Source: Bog-756 sp963839925 (lineage in GTDB: Bacteria; Actinomycetota; Acidimicrobiia; Acidimicrobiales; RAAP-2). Taken from it: a DNA stretch of 64,000 bases. This document shows positions 16,795-28,334 of the stretch, in pieces. Every line of letters begins with the position of its first letter. Position 1 is the stretch's first letter. The stretch spans positions 1,550,001 through 1,614,000 of the forward strand of contig CAWIWV010000001.1 in NCBI GenBank assembly GCA_963839925.1, given 5' to 3'. A model generated the notes under the pieces. The model did not search any database. It was not told where the DNA came from and saw only the letters and a list, made by a program, of their open reading frames with translations. Both the position numbers and the translations under genes were made by a program.

Positions 16795-17175
16795 TCAGTC
16801 AGTGGCCTCATCGGTGCCGGCCTCGACCACGCCCTCGCCCACGATCGCGTCCACCAGGCCCGTGTCACCGGCTGCCTCGCCTTCCAGCAGCGCGAGTGCC
16901 GCGGCCTCAGCGAGCGCCAACTCCTCGGGATCCGGTCGGGTGAAGGTTGCCTTACCCGCAGCCACCTCTTCGAAAGCGATCGACAGCGGTTTGCCCGACG
17001 CCGAAGCCACCTGCGGAGGGACCACGACTCCGAGGCCCTCGCCGAGCGAGTTGTAGTAGCTGTTGACCTGGCGTGCGCGTCGCGACGCGAGTGCCACCAA
17101 GGTGAACTTCGAGTCGACCTTGTCGAGCAGCTCTTCGATCGGCGGGTCCATCAAGGTGATCTGGGTCTGGGCCAT
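16795..17175 (-). CDS. rpoZ: RNA polymerase omega subunit
   Basis: Small RNA polymerase subunit that aids folding of beta-prime. 126 residues, with the family core IEELLDKVDSKFTLVALASR followed by RARQVNSYYNSLGEGLG and KPLSIAFEEVAAGKATF. The last 40 residues are acidic and alanine-rich, longer than in many homologues. The ATG at 17175 overlaps the gmk stop as ATGA and has AAGGA five nt upstream. The gmk-rpoZ-coaBC order is widely conserved. Confidence 0.95.
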   Translation of the reverse strand: MAQTQITLMDPPIEELLDKVDSKFTLVALASRRARQVNSYYNSLGEGLGVVVPPQVASASGKPLSIAFEEVAAGKATFTRPDPEELALAEAAALALLEGEAAGDTGLVDAIVGEGVVEAGTDEATD

Positions 17176-17819
17176 CACGGTCCTTCGGGTCGTTCGTCGG
17201 GGGGCAGTGCGGCCCGCTCGAGGGCGGCCACACGATGACCCTCAACTATACCGGTCACTTCTGCAGTGGCCCGCGTCACGTCGTCGTTGACGACCACGTG
17301 ATCGGCGATGACCTGGCCTTCTCGTTCCTCTTCGGCTCCGGATCGGAGCCGCTTGGCGATGTGGGCCTCGTCGTCTCCTCGTGCTCGGAGGCGCTCCTCC
17401 TGGGCGGTGGCGGAGGGGGCTTTCAGCAGGATCAAGATCGCCTCCGGCCGCAACCGGCGCACCGTGCGGGCACCCTGCAGATCGATCTCGAGGAGGAGGT
17501 CACTCCCCTCCGGGGCATCGAGGGGGGTGCCGTAGAGATTGCCGAGGTACTCCGCCCACTCGAGGAACCGCCCTTGGTCCGCTGCCGCCTCGAAGTCCTT
17601 CCGTTCGACGAATACGTAGGCATCGTCGCTCTCCGCGGGCCTGCGCTTCCTCGTCGTCCACGATCGACTGAGCGTCAGTTGTTCGTCGGCGGCGACCAAT
17701 TCTCTTGCGATCGTGCCTTTGCCGACCCCACCCGCCCCGAAGAGCACGACGGTGAGCGGTGCTCGCCCGACCGGTGCCCGACCCGCCTCGATCGAATCGG
17801 CTCGATTCGACTCGCTCAG
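17175..17819 (-). CDS. gmk: Guanylate kinase, probable CTG start
   Basis: Phosphorylates GMP to GDP. P-loop FGAGGVGKGTIARELVA, GMP-binding segments SRSWTTRKRRPAESDDAYVF and EWAEYLGNLYGTPLDAPEG, LLEIDLQGARTVRRL, and the LID region LRSGAEEEREGQ. The nearest ordinary start, GTG at 17747, would begin inside the first beta strand just before the P-loop. The open frame instead extends to CTG at 17819, overlapping the mihF stop as CTGA, and gives an N-terminus (SESNRADSIEAGRAP) with a full first strand LTVVLFG, 214 residues. The CTG choice is inference but parallels other junctions in this window. Confidence 0.92.
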   Translation of the reverse strand: MSESNRADSIEAGRAPVGRAPLTVVLFGAGGVGKGTIARELVAADEQLTLSRSWTTRKRRPAESDDAYVFVERKDFEAAADQGRFLEWAEYLGNLYGTPLDAPEGSDLLLEIDLQGARTVRRLRPEAILILLKAPSATAQEERLRARGDDEAHIAKRLRSGAEEEREGQVIADHVVVNDDVTRATAEVTGIVEGHRVAALERAALPPDERPEGP

Positions 17820-18133
17820 CGAGCGGTCTCGCGCAAGAGAGCCTCGCGCTGATTGCTACCGAGACCTTGCAGGCGACGGCTCTCGCTGATGCCCACACTG
17901 TCCATCAACCGCCGGGCCTTCACCTTCCCGAGACCCGGGAGCGACTCGAGCACCGACAGCACCTTCATCTTCCCGACCGTCTCGTTCGAATCGGCGGTGT
18001 CGAGTAGTTCGGAGAGGCTGATCGATCCCAACTTCAGCTTCTCTTTGACCTCGGCCCGCTCACGGCGGACCTTGGCTGCCTTGGCCAGGGCGGCCTGGCG
18101 CTGTTCGGGCGTGAGTGCGGGGGGCTGCGGCAT
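17816..18133 (-). CDS. mihF: Integration host factor, actinobacterial type (mIHF)
   Basis: Nucleoid-associated DNA-bending protein found only in actinobacteria and unrelated in fold to the HU/IHF family. 105 residues: a basic N-terminal helix (KAAKVRRERAEVKEKLK), then LGSISLSELLDTADSNETVG, then the helix-turn-helix-like DNA-contact region LESLPGLGKVKARRLMDSVG. The ATG at 18133 follows the hexamer TATCGT by 7 nt with no ribosome site, so it should be expressed from a leaderless mRNA. It heads the long minus-strand run through gmk, rpoZ, coaBC and metK. Confidence 0.95.
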   Translation of the reverse strand: MPQPPALTPEQRQAALAKAAKVRRERAEVKEKLKLGSISLSELLDTADSNETVGKMKVLSVLESLPGLGKVKARRLMDSVGISESRRLQGLGSNQREALLRETAR

Positions 18134-18140
18134 GGTCGAG

Positions 18141-18146
18141 ACGATA
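18141..18146 (-). promoter_or_regulatory. -10 hexamer TATCGT before mihF (leaderless)
   Basis: TATCGT on the minus strand, 7 nt before the mihF ATG. Its position makes the start codon the probable transcription start. Confidence 0.65.
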
Positions 18147-18344
18147 GCGCCTCTGTCGAGCCGGGTCATCCTGGACGGGTGGTCGGCCCCCGGGTCGCAT
18201 CGATCGCGCCCGCAACCAACTCCTGGATGTCCCTGACGCACGGCCGGACCGAGGCGACTCGGCTGCATTACTGTTGCCCGCGCAAGGGCATCAGAAGGCC
18301 CACCCGTCCGTCGCGCCAACAACGCGCCAAGAGAGGAGCCTGTC

Positions 18345-18953
18345 GTGGGCGATCGAGACCAACCCGGGCAAGATCCGACAGGCGACGCGTCCTCGGATGA
18401 CGACCTCATCCAGTCGAGAGAGGACGGGCAGCTCCACTTCATCAAGGAGACCCAGGCCCACACCTTTCCGGTCACCGCACCCGCAAACGCGACGCCACTC
18501 GAGGAAGACGAACCAGAGGGGACAATCCCCAACAGCCCGTTGTGGGCCATGAAGGACCGGAGGCACGAGCAGTGGACTCATCTCGTCGGGCACCCGCACC
18601 GGATTCGCGCCGCGCTCGGAACCGGTGACGCGACCGTCTACGCGATCGACGACGGTCGCCATCACTGCATGATCGGACGCCGGGTCGGAGCCACCGCCGA
18701 CGGTGCCGTCTACAGCCTGGTGGGCCGGGTCACCAAGGACACCTATGACGCGCTCTCGTCGGGGCGGATCGACGGGAGGCAGGCGTTCCTCGACGCCTCG
18801 GACGTCACCCTCCTCGGCACCGCAGAGGCGCCCGGGGTCTCCAACATCTTCGACGTCGACTTCTACAGCACCGCAGAGGAGATCCCGGCGGAGTACCTCC
18901 CGCCGGCCCCTTTCATCGAGTTCACCGAGGATCTCTCGACGACCGACCGTTGA
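18345..18953 (+). CDS. Conserved-looking protein of unknown function
   Basis: 202-residue soluble protein, lone plus-strand gene between mihF and pyrD. I do not recognise a family. The first 50 residues are acidic and probably disordered (DPTGDASSDDDLIQSRED). The rest looks like a compact alpha/beta domain with SPLWAMKDRRHEQWTHL, GDATVYAIDDGRHHCMIGRR, YSLVGRVTKDTYDALSSGRI and FDVDFYSTAEEIPAEYLPP. No signal peptide or membrane segment. The GTG start at 18345 has GAGAGGAG 8 nt upstream. It sits where actinobacteria often have pyrF, but shows no resemblance to that enzyme. Confidence 0.75.
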   Translation: MGDRDQPGQDPTGDASSDDDLIQSREDGQLHFIKETQAHTFPVTAPANATPLEEDEPEGTIPNSPLWAMKDRRHEQWTHLVGHPHRIRAALGTGDATVYAIDDGRHHCMIGRRVGATADGAVYSLVGRVTKDTYDALSSGRIDGRQAFLDASDVTLLGTAEAPGVSNIFDVDFYSTAEEIPAEYLPPAPFIEFTEDLSTTDR

Positions 18954-18979
18954 CCGACGGTGCGCGCCCGCGGTCGTCG
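18937..18979. terminator. Inverted repeat at a convergent gene end (bidirectional terminator candidate)
   Basis: CGACGACCG (18937-18945) is matched perfectly by CGGTCGTCG (18971-18979). A second nested hairpin ACCGT/ACGGT lies between them (18946-18950 and 18957-18961). The repeat spans the stop of the unknown plus-strand gene and ends just before the pyrD stop. No T-tract on either side. Confidence 0.45.
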
Positions 18980-18984
18980 CAGGG

Positions 18985-19910
18985 TCAGCGTTGCGCGGCG
19001 CTCTTCAGTTCGGACACCTCGCGGATCCCGTGACGCGCGCACCATCGGTCGACCTCACCGAGGATCCGGAACGGCGCACGAGGATCGCGGAAGGTGGCCG
19101 AACCCACCTGCACGGCATCGGCGCCCGCCATCATCAACTCGACCGCGTCCTCACCTCGCATCACACCGCCGACACCGATGATGGCGGCGTGCGGATGCGC
19201 CGCCCGCACGTCGTAGACCGCGCGGACCGCGACCGAGTGGATCGCCGGACCGGACAGCCCGCCTCCTGCGCTCCCCGATCCGAGGACCGGACGCATCGAT
19301 TCGATGTCGATCGACATCGCGAGCAACGTGTTGATCAAGGTGACAGCCTCGGCACCCGACGCCAGCGCGGCGCCGGCGATCTCGGCGATATCGGCAACGG
19401 TCGGACTCAACTTCGCCCACAACGGAAGAGCCGGACAGCCGTCGGCCACCGCGGCGATCACCTCCGCGGTTGCGCTCGCCGAATGCGCGAACATCCTCCG
19501 CCGGTCCTCGACGTTCGGGCAACTGACGTTGACCTCGAGCGCGGTGATCCCCGGAGCGCCGGCCGCGGTCTCGGCGGCCTTGGAGAAGTCGCCCACCCGC
19601 TGCCCCCAGATGCTGAGCACCACCCGAGCGCCGCGCGCCGCGAGCTTGGGCAGGTCCTCGTCGATCCAGGCGTGGATCCCGGGACCCTGGAGCCCGACGC
19701 TGTTGAGCATCCCCGACGAGGTCTGATGGAGGCGGGGCGCCGGGTTCCCCGGCCACGGCTCGACGCTCTGGGACTTGACCACCACCGCCCCCAGCTGGTC
19801 GAGGCGCCCGTACGCGGCCAGCTCGTCGGCGTGTCCGGCGGTTCCGGCCGCGGTCAGGATCGGGTTGGGAAGATCGATCGACCCGACGCCGACCGTCAGG
19901 TCGACCCTGC

Positions 19911-19914
<4 letters not shown>
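18985..19914 (-). CDS. pyrD: Dihydroorotate dehydrogenase, class 1
   Basis: FMN enzyme oxidising dihydroorotate to orotate. 309 residues, cytosolic, with ILTAAGTAGHADELAAYG, the substrate loop HQTSSGMLNSVGLQGPG, the catalytic cysteine in LEVNVSCPNVED (the class 1 marker), WAKLSPTVADIAEIAG, and the FMN phosphate site IIGVGGVMRGEDAVELMMAG. Class 1B enzymes pair with a PyrK electron-transfer subunit, but no pyrK is present next to it. It overlaps carB by 4 nt and is the last gene of the pyr operon here. Confidence 0.94.
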
Positions 19915-23224
<3,310 letters not shown>

Positions 23225-23225
<1 letters not shown>

Positions 23226-24358
23226 CAGCGGTCACCTCCCCTCGAGCGGGCGGTCGCGCCCGTCGCGTCCATCAGCTGGCGGAACTCCTCGAAGAGGTAG
23301 CGCGCGTCGTGCGGGCCGGGGCCGGCTTCGGGGTGGTACTGGACTCCGAACGCCGGCATCTCCAGGCTGCGGAATCCTTCGACGACCCCGTCGTTGAGAT
23401 TTCGATGGGTCACCTCGACGTCGGCGAGCGAGTCCTCGGCGACGGCGAAGTTGTGGTTCTGCGAGGTGATCTCGACCCGTTCGGTTCCCACCTGCTGCAC
23501 CGGGTGGTTCCCGCCGTGGTGGCCGAAGAGCAGCTTGTAGGTCGTCCCACCCAGAGCGCTCGCCAGCAGTTGGTGTCCGAGGCAGATCCCGAAGATCGGC
23601 ACGGTGCCGTCATCGAGGAGCGCTCGGATCTCCGCGATGGCCCCGGGTTGGGCGGCCGGGTCCCCGGGTCCGTTGGAGAGGAAGATCCCGTCGGGCTCGA
23701 ATGCCAACGAGTCGGCGGCAGTGGTCGAGGCCGGGACCACGGTGACCGTGGCGATCTCGCCGAGCTGGCGGAGCATCGCCTCTTTGATGCCGAAGTCGTA
23801 GGCAACCACCCGGTAGGGCCCCTGTCCTCGGGTGTAGGACTCGCTGGTGGTGACACCCGACACCAGGTCGACTCCGACGGTCGTCGGCGCAGCCTCGGCG
23901 GCGGTGCGGAGTTCGGGGAGGCTCGCCGTGCCGAACGCGCACGGCATCGAACCCAGCTCGCGGAGGTGTCGGGTCAAGCGACGGGTATCGACGCCGGTGA
24001 TGCCCGGAACCTGGTTGCGAATGAGGAACTGCTCCAGCGTCTCCTCCGAGCGCCAGTTGCTCGGTCGGTCGCAGAGATCGCGCACGATGACTCCGCGACA
24101 GTTCGGAACGGTCGCCTCGTTGTCGCCGGGGTTCGCGCCGTAGTTGCCGATCTGCGGATAGGTGAAGGCAACCACCTGACCGGCGTAGGAAGGATCGGTG
24201 ATCACCTCTTGATACCCGGAGAGCACGGTGGTGAACACCGCTTCGCCGGTGGTGACCCCGCCCTCGGGTGAGACCCCGATCGCCTCCCCTTCGAAGGTCG
24301 CGCCGTCGGCGAGAACCAGCGCAGCCTCCTCACGAGGGCGGGTGCCCATCCCGATCAT
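23225..24358 (-). CDS. carA: Carbamoyl-phosphate synthase small subunit (glutaminase)
   Basis: Class I glutamine amidotransferase that supplies ammonia to CarB. 377 residues: N-terminal CarA domain with ALVLADGATFEGEAIG, GYQEVITDPSYAGQVVAFTY and NYGANPGDNEA, then the amidotransferase domain with FLSNGPGDPAA, the catalytic Cys in FGICLGHQLLASALGG, KLLFGHHGGNHPV and the catalytic His-x-Glu in FGVQYHPEAGPGPHD. The start overlaps the pyrC stop as ATGA. Confidence 0.97.
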
Positions 24359-25668
24359 CGCTGGGCCTCGCCGTCCACGACCACTGCCGCACCCCGGAAG
24401 ACCGTGTGTCGAACCTTGCCGGTCAAGGTGCGGCCGAGGTAGGGCGAGTTGCGGCTCCGGCTCGCCAGACCCGACGCGTCGACCGTCCAGGTGGCGTTCG
24501 GGTCGAGGACGCAGAGATTTGCCGCCCCGCCCACGACGATCGGACCGCCTTGGCCACCGCCACTCGCCGGATCCAGACGGGCGATCTTCGCGGGCTGCCA
24601 GCTCAAGAGCGCCAGGATGGTCGCCATCGGGAGGCCGAGTTCGCTGTTCGCCAGCGAGAACGCGGTCTGGAGACCGAGCATGCCCGGCGGCGCCTGGTCG
24701 AAGGGAAGGTCCTTCGTCTCGGGCGAGTGAGGTGCGTGGTCGGTGGCGATCGCGTCGATGGTTCCGTCCGTGAGGCCTTGGCGCACCGCCTCGACATCGG
24801 TGTGCGGACGGAGTGGGGGGTTGACCTTGAACACCGGGTCGTATCCGGCCACGCAGGCATCGGTGAGAGAGAAATGATGAGGCGCTGCCTCCGCGGTGAC
24901 CGCGAGGCCCTCAGCCTTGGCCTGACGAACCAGATCGATCGACCCCGCGGTCGAGAGGTGGAGGAAGTGGATGCGCCCTCCGGTTCCCCGTGCGATGGCG
25001 ATGTCCCGGGCCACCATCACCTCTTCGGCCAGTGCCGGCATGCCGGGGACACCGAGCCGGCTCGACCACTCCCCCTCGTGCATGGCGCCGTTGGATGCCA
25101 GCGTGCGGTCTTCGCAGTGCTGCGCCAGGATCGCCCCGATCCCCCGTGCGTACTCGAAGGCCCGGCGCATCAGCCCGGCGGACTGCACCCCTGCACCGTC
25201 GTCGGTGAACAGCTTCACCCCCAACTCGGCCATCTCGGCCATGGGCGCCAGCCGCTCGCCGGCTCGGTCGACGGTGATCGCTCCGGCAACGGCCACCTCA
25301 GCGGTCGCGCCGACCGCGAGGTCGAGCACCGAACGAACCGCCTCGGCAGAGTCGAGCGCGGGTTCGGTGTTGGGCATGGCGACCACCGCGGTGAAGCCGC
25401 CCAGTGACGCAGCCCTCGCCCCGGTCTCGATGGTCTCGGCTTCCTCCCGCCCGGGTTGGCGGAGATGGGTATGGAGGTCGACCAGTCCAGGTGCTACGAC
25501 ACAGCCTGCTGCATCGAGCACCGACGCGCCCGTTGGCGGGTCCATGGCCTCCTCGAGTGCGACCACCGAACCGCCCCGGATCAGGACGTCGGCACGGCGT
25601 TCGCCAAGTTCATCGATCACGGTCCCCCCGCGCACCACCAAGGTCCGCCGTTCCTCGAGCTCATCCAC
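24355..25668 (-). CDS. pyrC: Dihydroorotase
   Basis: Zinc amidohydrolase that cyclises carbamoyl-aspartate to dihydroorotate. 437 residues, type I form. Metal-binding and catalytic motifs: GLVDLHTHLRQPGREEAETI, VAMPNTEPALDSAEAV, QHCEDRTLASNGAMHEG, IHFLHLSTAGSIDLV, TAEAAPHHFSLTD and IATDHAPHSPETKD. The C-terminal beta domain ends with SPYLGRTLTGKVRHTVFRG. It overlaps pyrB by 8 nt and carA by 4 nt. Confidence 0.96.
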   Translation of the reverse strand: MDELEERRTLVVRGGTVIDELGERRADVLIRGGSVVALEEAMDPPTGASVLDAAGCVVAPGLVDLHTHLRQPGREEAETIETGARAASLGGFTAVVAMPNTEPALDSAEAVRSVLDLAVGATAEVAVAGAITVDRAGERLAPMAEMAELGVKLFTDDGAGVQSAGLMRRAFEYARGIGAILAQHCEDRTLASNGAMHEGEWSSRLGVPGMPALAEEVMVARDIAIARGTGGRIHFLHLSTAGSIDLVRQAKAEGLAVTAEAAPHHFSLTDACVAGYDPVFKVNPPLRPHTDVEAVRQGLTDGTIDAIATDHAPHSPETKDLPFDQAPPGMLGLQTAFSLANSELGLPMATILALLSWQPAKIARLDPASGGGQGGPIVVGGAANLCVLDPNATWTVDASGLASRSRNSPYLGRTLTGKVRHTVFRGAAVVVDGEAQR

Positions 25669-26647
25669 GGGAACTCTCCTCCAACGGCTCGCGCAACGCG
25701 GGTCCTTGACCGAGCAGCAGGAAGAGGACCGCCATCCGGATGGCCACCCCGTTGCTCACCTGCTCGGTGATCAACGACGCAGGGAGCTCGGCCACGTCGG
25801 AGGCGATCTCGACGCCACGGACGATGGGCCCCGGGTGGAGGATCAACGCGTCCGGCTGGAGCATCGCGGCCCGCCGAGCGGTGAGGCCGTATCCGGCGGT
25901 GTACTCGCGCAACGACGGGACGTACTCCCCGCTCCCCCGTTCGGACTGCACCCGCAAAAGCGAGACGACCTCCGCTTTGGACACCACATCGTCGAGGTCT
26001 TGGGTGACCCTGGCGATCGGCCAGCCCGCCAGCGAGGGCGGAACCAGGGTGGTCGGCGCCACCAGGGTGACCTCGGCACCCATCGTGGCGTAGGCCGAGA
26101 CCTGCGACCTGGCGACCCGGCTGTGCCGGATGTCGCCGACGATCGCGACCTGGAGTCCGTCGAAACGGGCGAGACCCGCATCGCCTCCCCCCAGCGCCTG
26201 GCGCACGGTGTAGAGGTCGACCAGCGCCTGGGTCGGATGCTGATGCCAGCCGTCCCCTGCATTGATCACGACCGGATGCTCGACCCATCCGGCGACTCTG
26301 GCCGGGACCCCGGAGGAGGCGTGCCGGACGATCACCGCGTCCATCCCGATCGCGTCGATGGTCTCGACGGTGTCACGCAACGACTCCCCCTTGTTCAGGG
26401 CAGAGGAGCCGGCGGCAAAGGAGAGCACGTCGGCGGACATTCGTTTCGCCGCGGTCTCGAACGACATGCGGGTGCGTGTCGAATCCTCGAAGAACAGGGT
26501 CGCGACGGTGCGACCCCGGAGGGCGGGGACCTTCGGGTTGGCCCGCTGACCCACCTCGACGAAGGAGTCGGTGACCCGCAGGACCTCGGTGATCTCCTCG
26601 GCGCCGAGGTCGTCCATGCTGAGGAGGTGGGTGGGGAAGGTGCTCAT
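25661..26647 (-). CDS. pyrB: Aspartate carbamoyltransferase catalytic subunit
   Basis: Condenses carbamoyl phosphate and aspartate, the committed step of pyrimidine synthesis. 328 residues with the carbamoyl-phosphate loop TLFFEDSTRTRMSFETAAKR, the active-site lysine loop ALNKGESLRDTVETI, VVINAGDGWHQHPTQALVDL, VGDIRHSRVARS and the final LHPGPIVRGVEI. No pyrI regulatory chain is encoded nearby, so it is probably the unregulated trimer type. It overlaps pyrR by 4 nt. Confidence 0.96.
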   Translation of the reverse strand: MSTFPTHLLSMDDLGAEEITEVLRVTDSFVEVGQRANPKVPALRGRTVATLFFEDSTRTRMSFETAAKRMSADVLSFAAGSSALNKGESLRDTVETIDAIGMDAVIVRHASSGVPARVAGWVEHPVVINAGDGWHQHPTQALVDLYTVRQALGGGDAGLARFDGLQVAIVGDIRHSRVARSQVSAYATMGAEVTLVAPTTLVPPSLAGWPIARVTQDLDDVVSKAEVVSLLRVQSERGSGEYVPSLREYTAGYGLTARRAAMLQPDALILHPGPIVRGVEIASDVAELPASLITEQVSNGVAIRMAVLFLLLGQGPALREPLEESSRG

Positions 26648-27213
26648 CTGCTGATCAGTTCGCCGAGGGAGACCCCGTCTTCGGTGACGTCGACCATCTC
26701 GTCCCGACTGGTCGGGAGGTTCTTGCCCACGTAGTCGGGCCGGATGGGGAGTTCGCGATGTCCGCGATCGACCATCACCGCCAGCTCGACCAGCTGAGCC
26801 CGGCCGTACTCGCCCAGCGCGTTGAGCGCGGCCCTGATGGTGCGCCCGGTGAAGAGCACGTCGTCGACCAGCACCACGGTTGCTCCGGTCAGGTCGAAAC
26901 TGATGTCGGTGGCCGCCTCGGGGAGCACGGGCCGCAGCCCGATGTCGTCCCGGTAGAAGGCGACGTCGAGCGTCCCGACCGGGACCTCCCGCTCTTCGAG
27001 CTCGCCCAGTGTCTGCGCCAGGCGCTCCGCGATGCCGACCCCGCCGGTCTGCAGACCGATCAGCACGAGGCGGTCCAGGCCGCGGTTCCGCTCGATGATC
27101 TCGTGCGCCATCCGGGTCACTCCGCGATGCACGTCACTCGCCGACATGACCTGAGCCCGAGGAACGAACACAGCACCCCGCGGTTGGGTATGACTGCGCT
27201 CACGCTCGGCCAA
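26644..27213 (-). CDS. pyrR: Pyrimidine regulator PyrR / uracil phosphoribosyltransferase
   Basis: UMP-sensing RNA-binding regulator of pyr genes with weak uracil phosphoribosyltransferase activity. Core: RGVTRMAHEIIERNRGLDRL, LIGLQTGGVGIAERLAQ, DVAFYRDDIGLRP and the PRPP loop VVLVDDVLFTGRTIRAALNA. The chosen start is TTG at 27213 because AGGAGG lies exactly 7 nt upstream (27221-27226), giving 189 residues; ATG or GTG codons further in (27147, 27171) have no such site. It leads the pyrR-B-C-carA-carB-pyrD operon, with a PyrR-type RNA hairpin in its own leader. Confidence 0.92.
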   Translation of the reverse strand: MAERERSHTQPRGAVFVPRAQVMSASDVHRGVTRMAHEIIERNRGLDRLVLIGLQTGGVGIAERLAQTLGELEEREVPVGTLDVAFYRDDIGLRPVLPEAATDISFDLTGATVVLVDDVLFTGRTIRAALNALGEYGRAQLVELAVMVDRGHRELPIRPDYVGKNLPTSRDEMVDVTEDGVSLGELISR

Positions 27214-27234
27214 ACTGCGTCCTCCTGTCCGTAC

Positions 27235-27250
27235 GGGCCTCACGGGACCC
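27235..27250 (-). promoter_or_regulatory. PyrR-binding RNA hairpin in the pyr operon leader
   Basis: The minus-strand RNA reads GGGUCCCGUGAGGCCC. It contains UCCNGNGAGG, the core of the PyrR binding consensus worked out in Bacillus (ARUCCNGNGAGGYU), flanked by GGG/CCC pairing. It sits 8 nt upstream of the pyrR ribosome site. PyrR bound here would be placed to block translation initiation, as described for the mycobacterial pyr operon, rather than control a terminator. Confidence 0.7.
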
Positions 27251-27269
27251 GCTTCACGGTCAGCAGCCG

Positions 27270-27275
27270 AGTATA
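27270..27275 (-). promoter_or_regulatory. -10 hexamer TATACT of the pyr operon promoter
   Basis: TATACT on the minus strand, close to the sigma-70 consensus, about 55 nt upstream of the pyrR TTG. Transcription starting around 27263 would include the PyrR hairpin in the leader. No convincing -35 was found. Confidence 0.65.
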
Positions 27276-27316
27276 TCCGCGTGCTTACCCGTGTCCGGAT
27301 GAGCGCGTCGCGGTGG

Positions 27317-27712
27317 TCACTCCCGCAGCTGCAGCGCCAACGTCGCCAACACGCCGTTCACGAAACGGCCCGACGCATCGGTCGAGTACGACGACGCCAG
27401 CTCGACCGCCTCGTCGAGGATCACCGCGGTCGGGACGTCCGAGAAGTCCATGAGCTCCGCGACCGCCAACCGCAACACGTTCCTGTCGACCACCGCCATT
27501 CGCTCGAGCTCCCAGCCGATCGCCGCTTCGTCGATGAGCCCGTCAATGCGTTTCTGTTGGGTCTCGACCGTCCTCACCAGGGAGACCGCATACGGGTCGG
27601 GCTCCATCGCCAGCTCCTCGAGCACCTCGCTCGGGCGTCTGCCCTTCAGCTCCGCCTCGTAGAGGATGGTGAGCGCCCGCTCGCGGGCTTGGTGGCGAGA
27701 ACCGGGATCCAT
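27317..27712 (-). CDS. nusB: Transcription antitermination factor NusB
   Basis: RNA-binding partner of NusE (S10) in rRNA antitermination. 131 residues, all-helical: GSRHQARERALTILYEAELK, DEAAIGWELERMAVVDRNVL, RLAVAELMDF, PTAVILDEAVELASSYSTDA and GRFVNGVLATLALQL. It follows efp by 61 nt, the conserved efp-nusB order, and precedes the pyr promoter. Confidence 0.96.
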   Translation of the reverse strand: MDPGSRHQARERALTILYEAELKGRRPSEVLEELAMEPDPYAVSLVRTVETQQKRIDGLIDEAAIGWELERMAVVDRNVLRLAVAELMDFSDVPTAVILDEAVELASSYSTDASGRFVNGVLATLALQLRE

Positions 27713-27773
27713 CGCCGTGGACGGGGCTCGAAGCGGTCACTCCGGTTCGTCGTCGAGCCGGTTGCTCCCGCAA

Positions 27774-28334
27774 TCAGGCCCTGGTCAGGTACTCCCCAGA
27801 CCGGGTGTCCACCTTCACCGTCTCGCCCGGATTGACGAAGAGCGGGACCTGGATGACCAGCCCGGTCTCGAGGGTCGCCGGCTTGCGCGCCCCGGACACC
27901 CGATCCCCTTGCAGCCCCGGCTCGGTCTCGGCGACGGTGAGCTCGACCGCAGCGGGCAGATCCACCCCCACGATCTCGCTGCCGAAGAACTGGAGGACCG
28001 CGTCGTCCCCCTCTTTCAGGTAGTTCGACGCATCCCCGAGGAGCGAGGTCTCGACCTGGAGCTGCTCGTAGGAGGAGGTGTCCATGAACACGTACTCCGA
28101 GCCGTCCCGGTAGAGGAACTGCATCTCCCGCTTGTCGATGATCGCCTGCTCGAGCTTCTCGTCGGCCCGATAGGTCCGCTCGATCACCGCTCCGGTTCGC
28201 TGGTTCTTCAATTTGGTGCGCACGAAGGCGCCACCCTTGCCGGGCTTCACGTGCTGGAACTCGACCACCGCGAAGAGACCCTCGGGGAGATCGAGGGTCA
28301 TCCCGTTTCGGAGATCGTTGGTGGATACGGCCAT
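27774..28334 (-). CDS. efp: Elongation factor P
   Basis: Binds ribosomes stalled at polyproline and stimulates peptide bond formation. 186 residues and three beta domains. The tip loop that reaches the peptidyl transferase centre reads KPGKGGAFVRTKLKN, with the conserved lysine at residue 33. Further landmarks are YLYRDG-like FLYRDGSEYVFMD and the C-terminal signature AVELTVAETEPGLQGDR followed by KPATLETGLVIQVPLFVN. No EF-P modification gene is seen nearby. The ATG overlaps the upstream peptidase stop as ATGA. Confidence 0.97.
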   Translation of the reverse strand: MAVSTNDLRNGMTLDLPEGLFAVVEFQHVKPGKGGAFVRTKLKNQRTGAVIERTYRADEKLEQAIIDKREMQFLYRDGSEYVFMDTSSYEQLQVETSLLGDASNYLKEGDDAVLQFFGSEIVGVDLPAAVELTVAETEPGLQGDRVSGARKPATLETGLVIQVPLFVNPGETVKVDTRSGEYLTRA

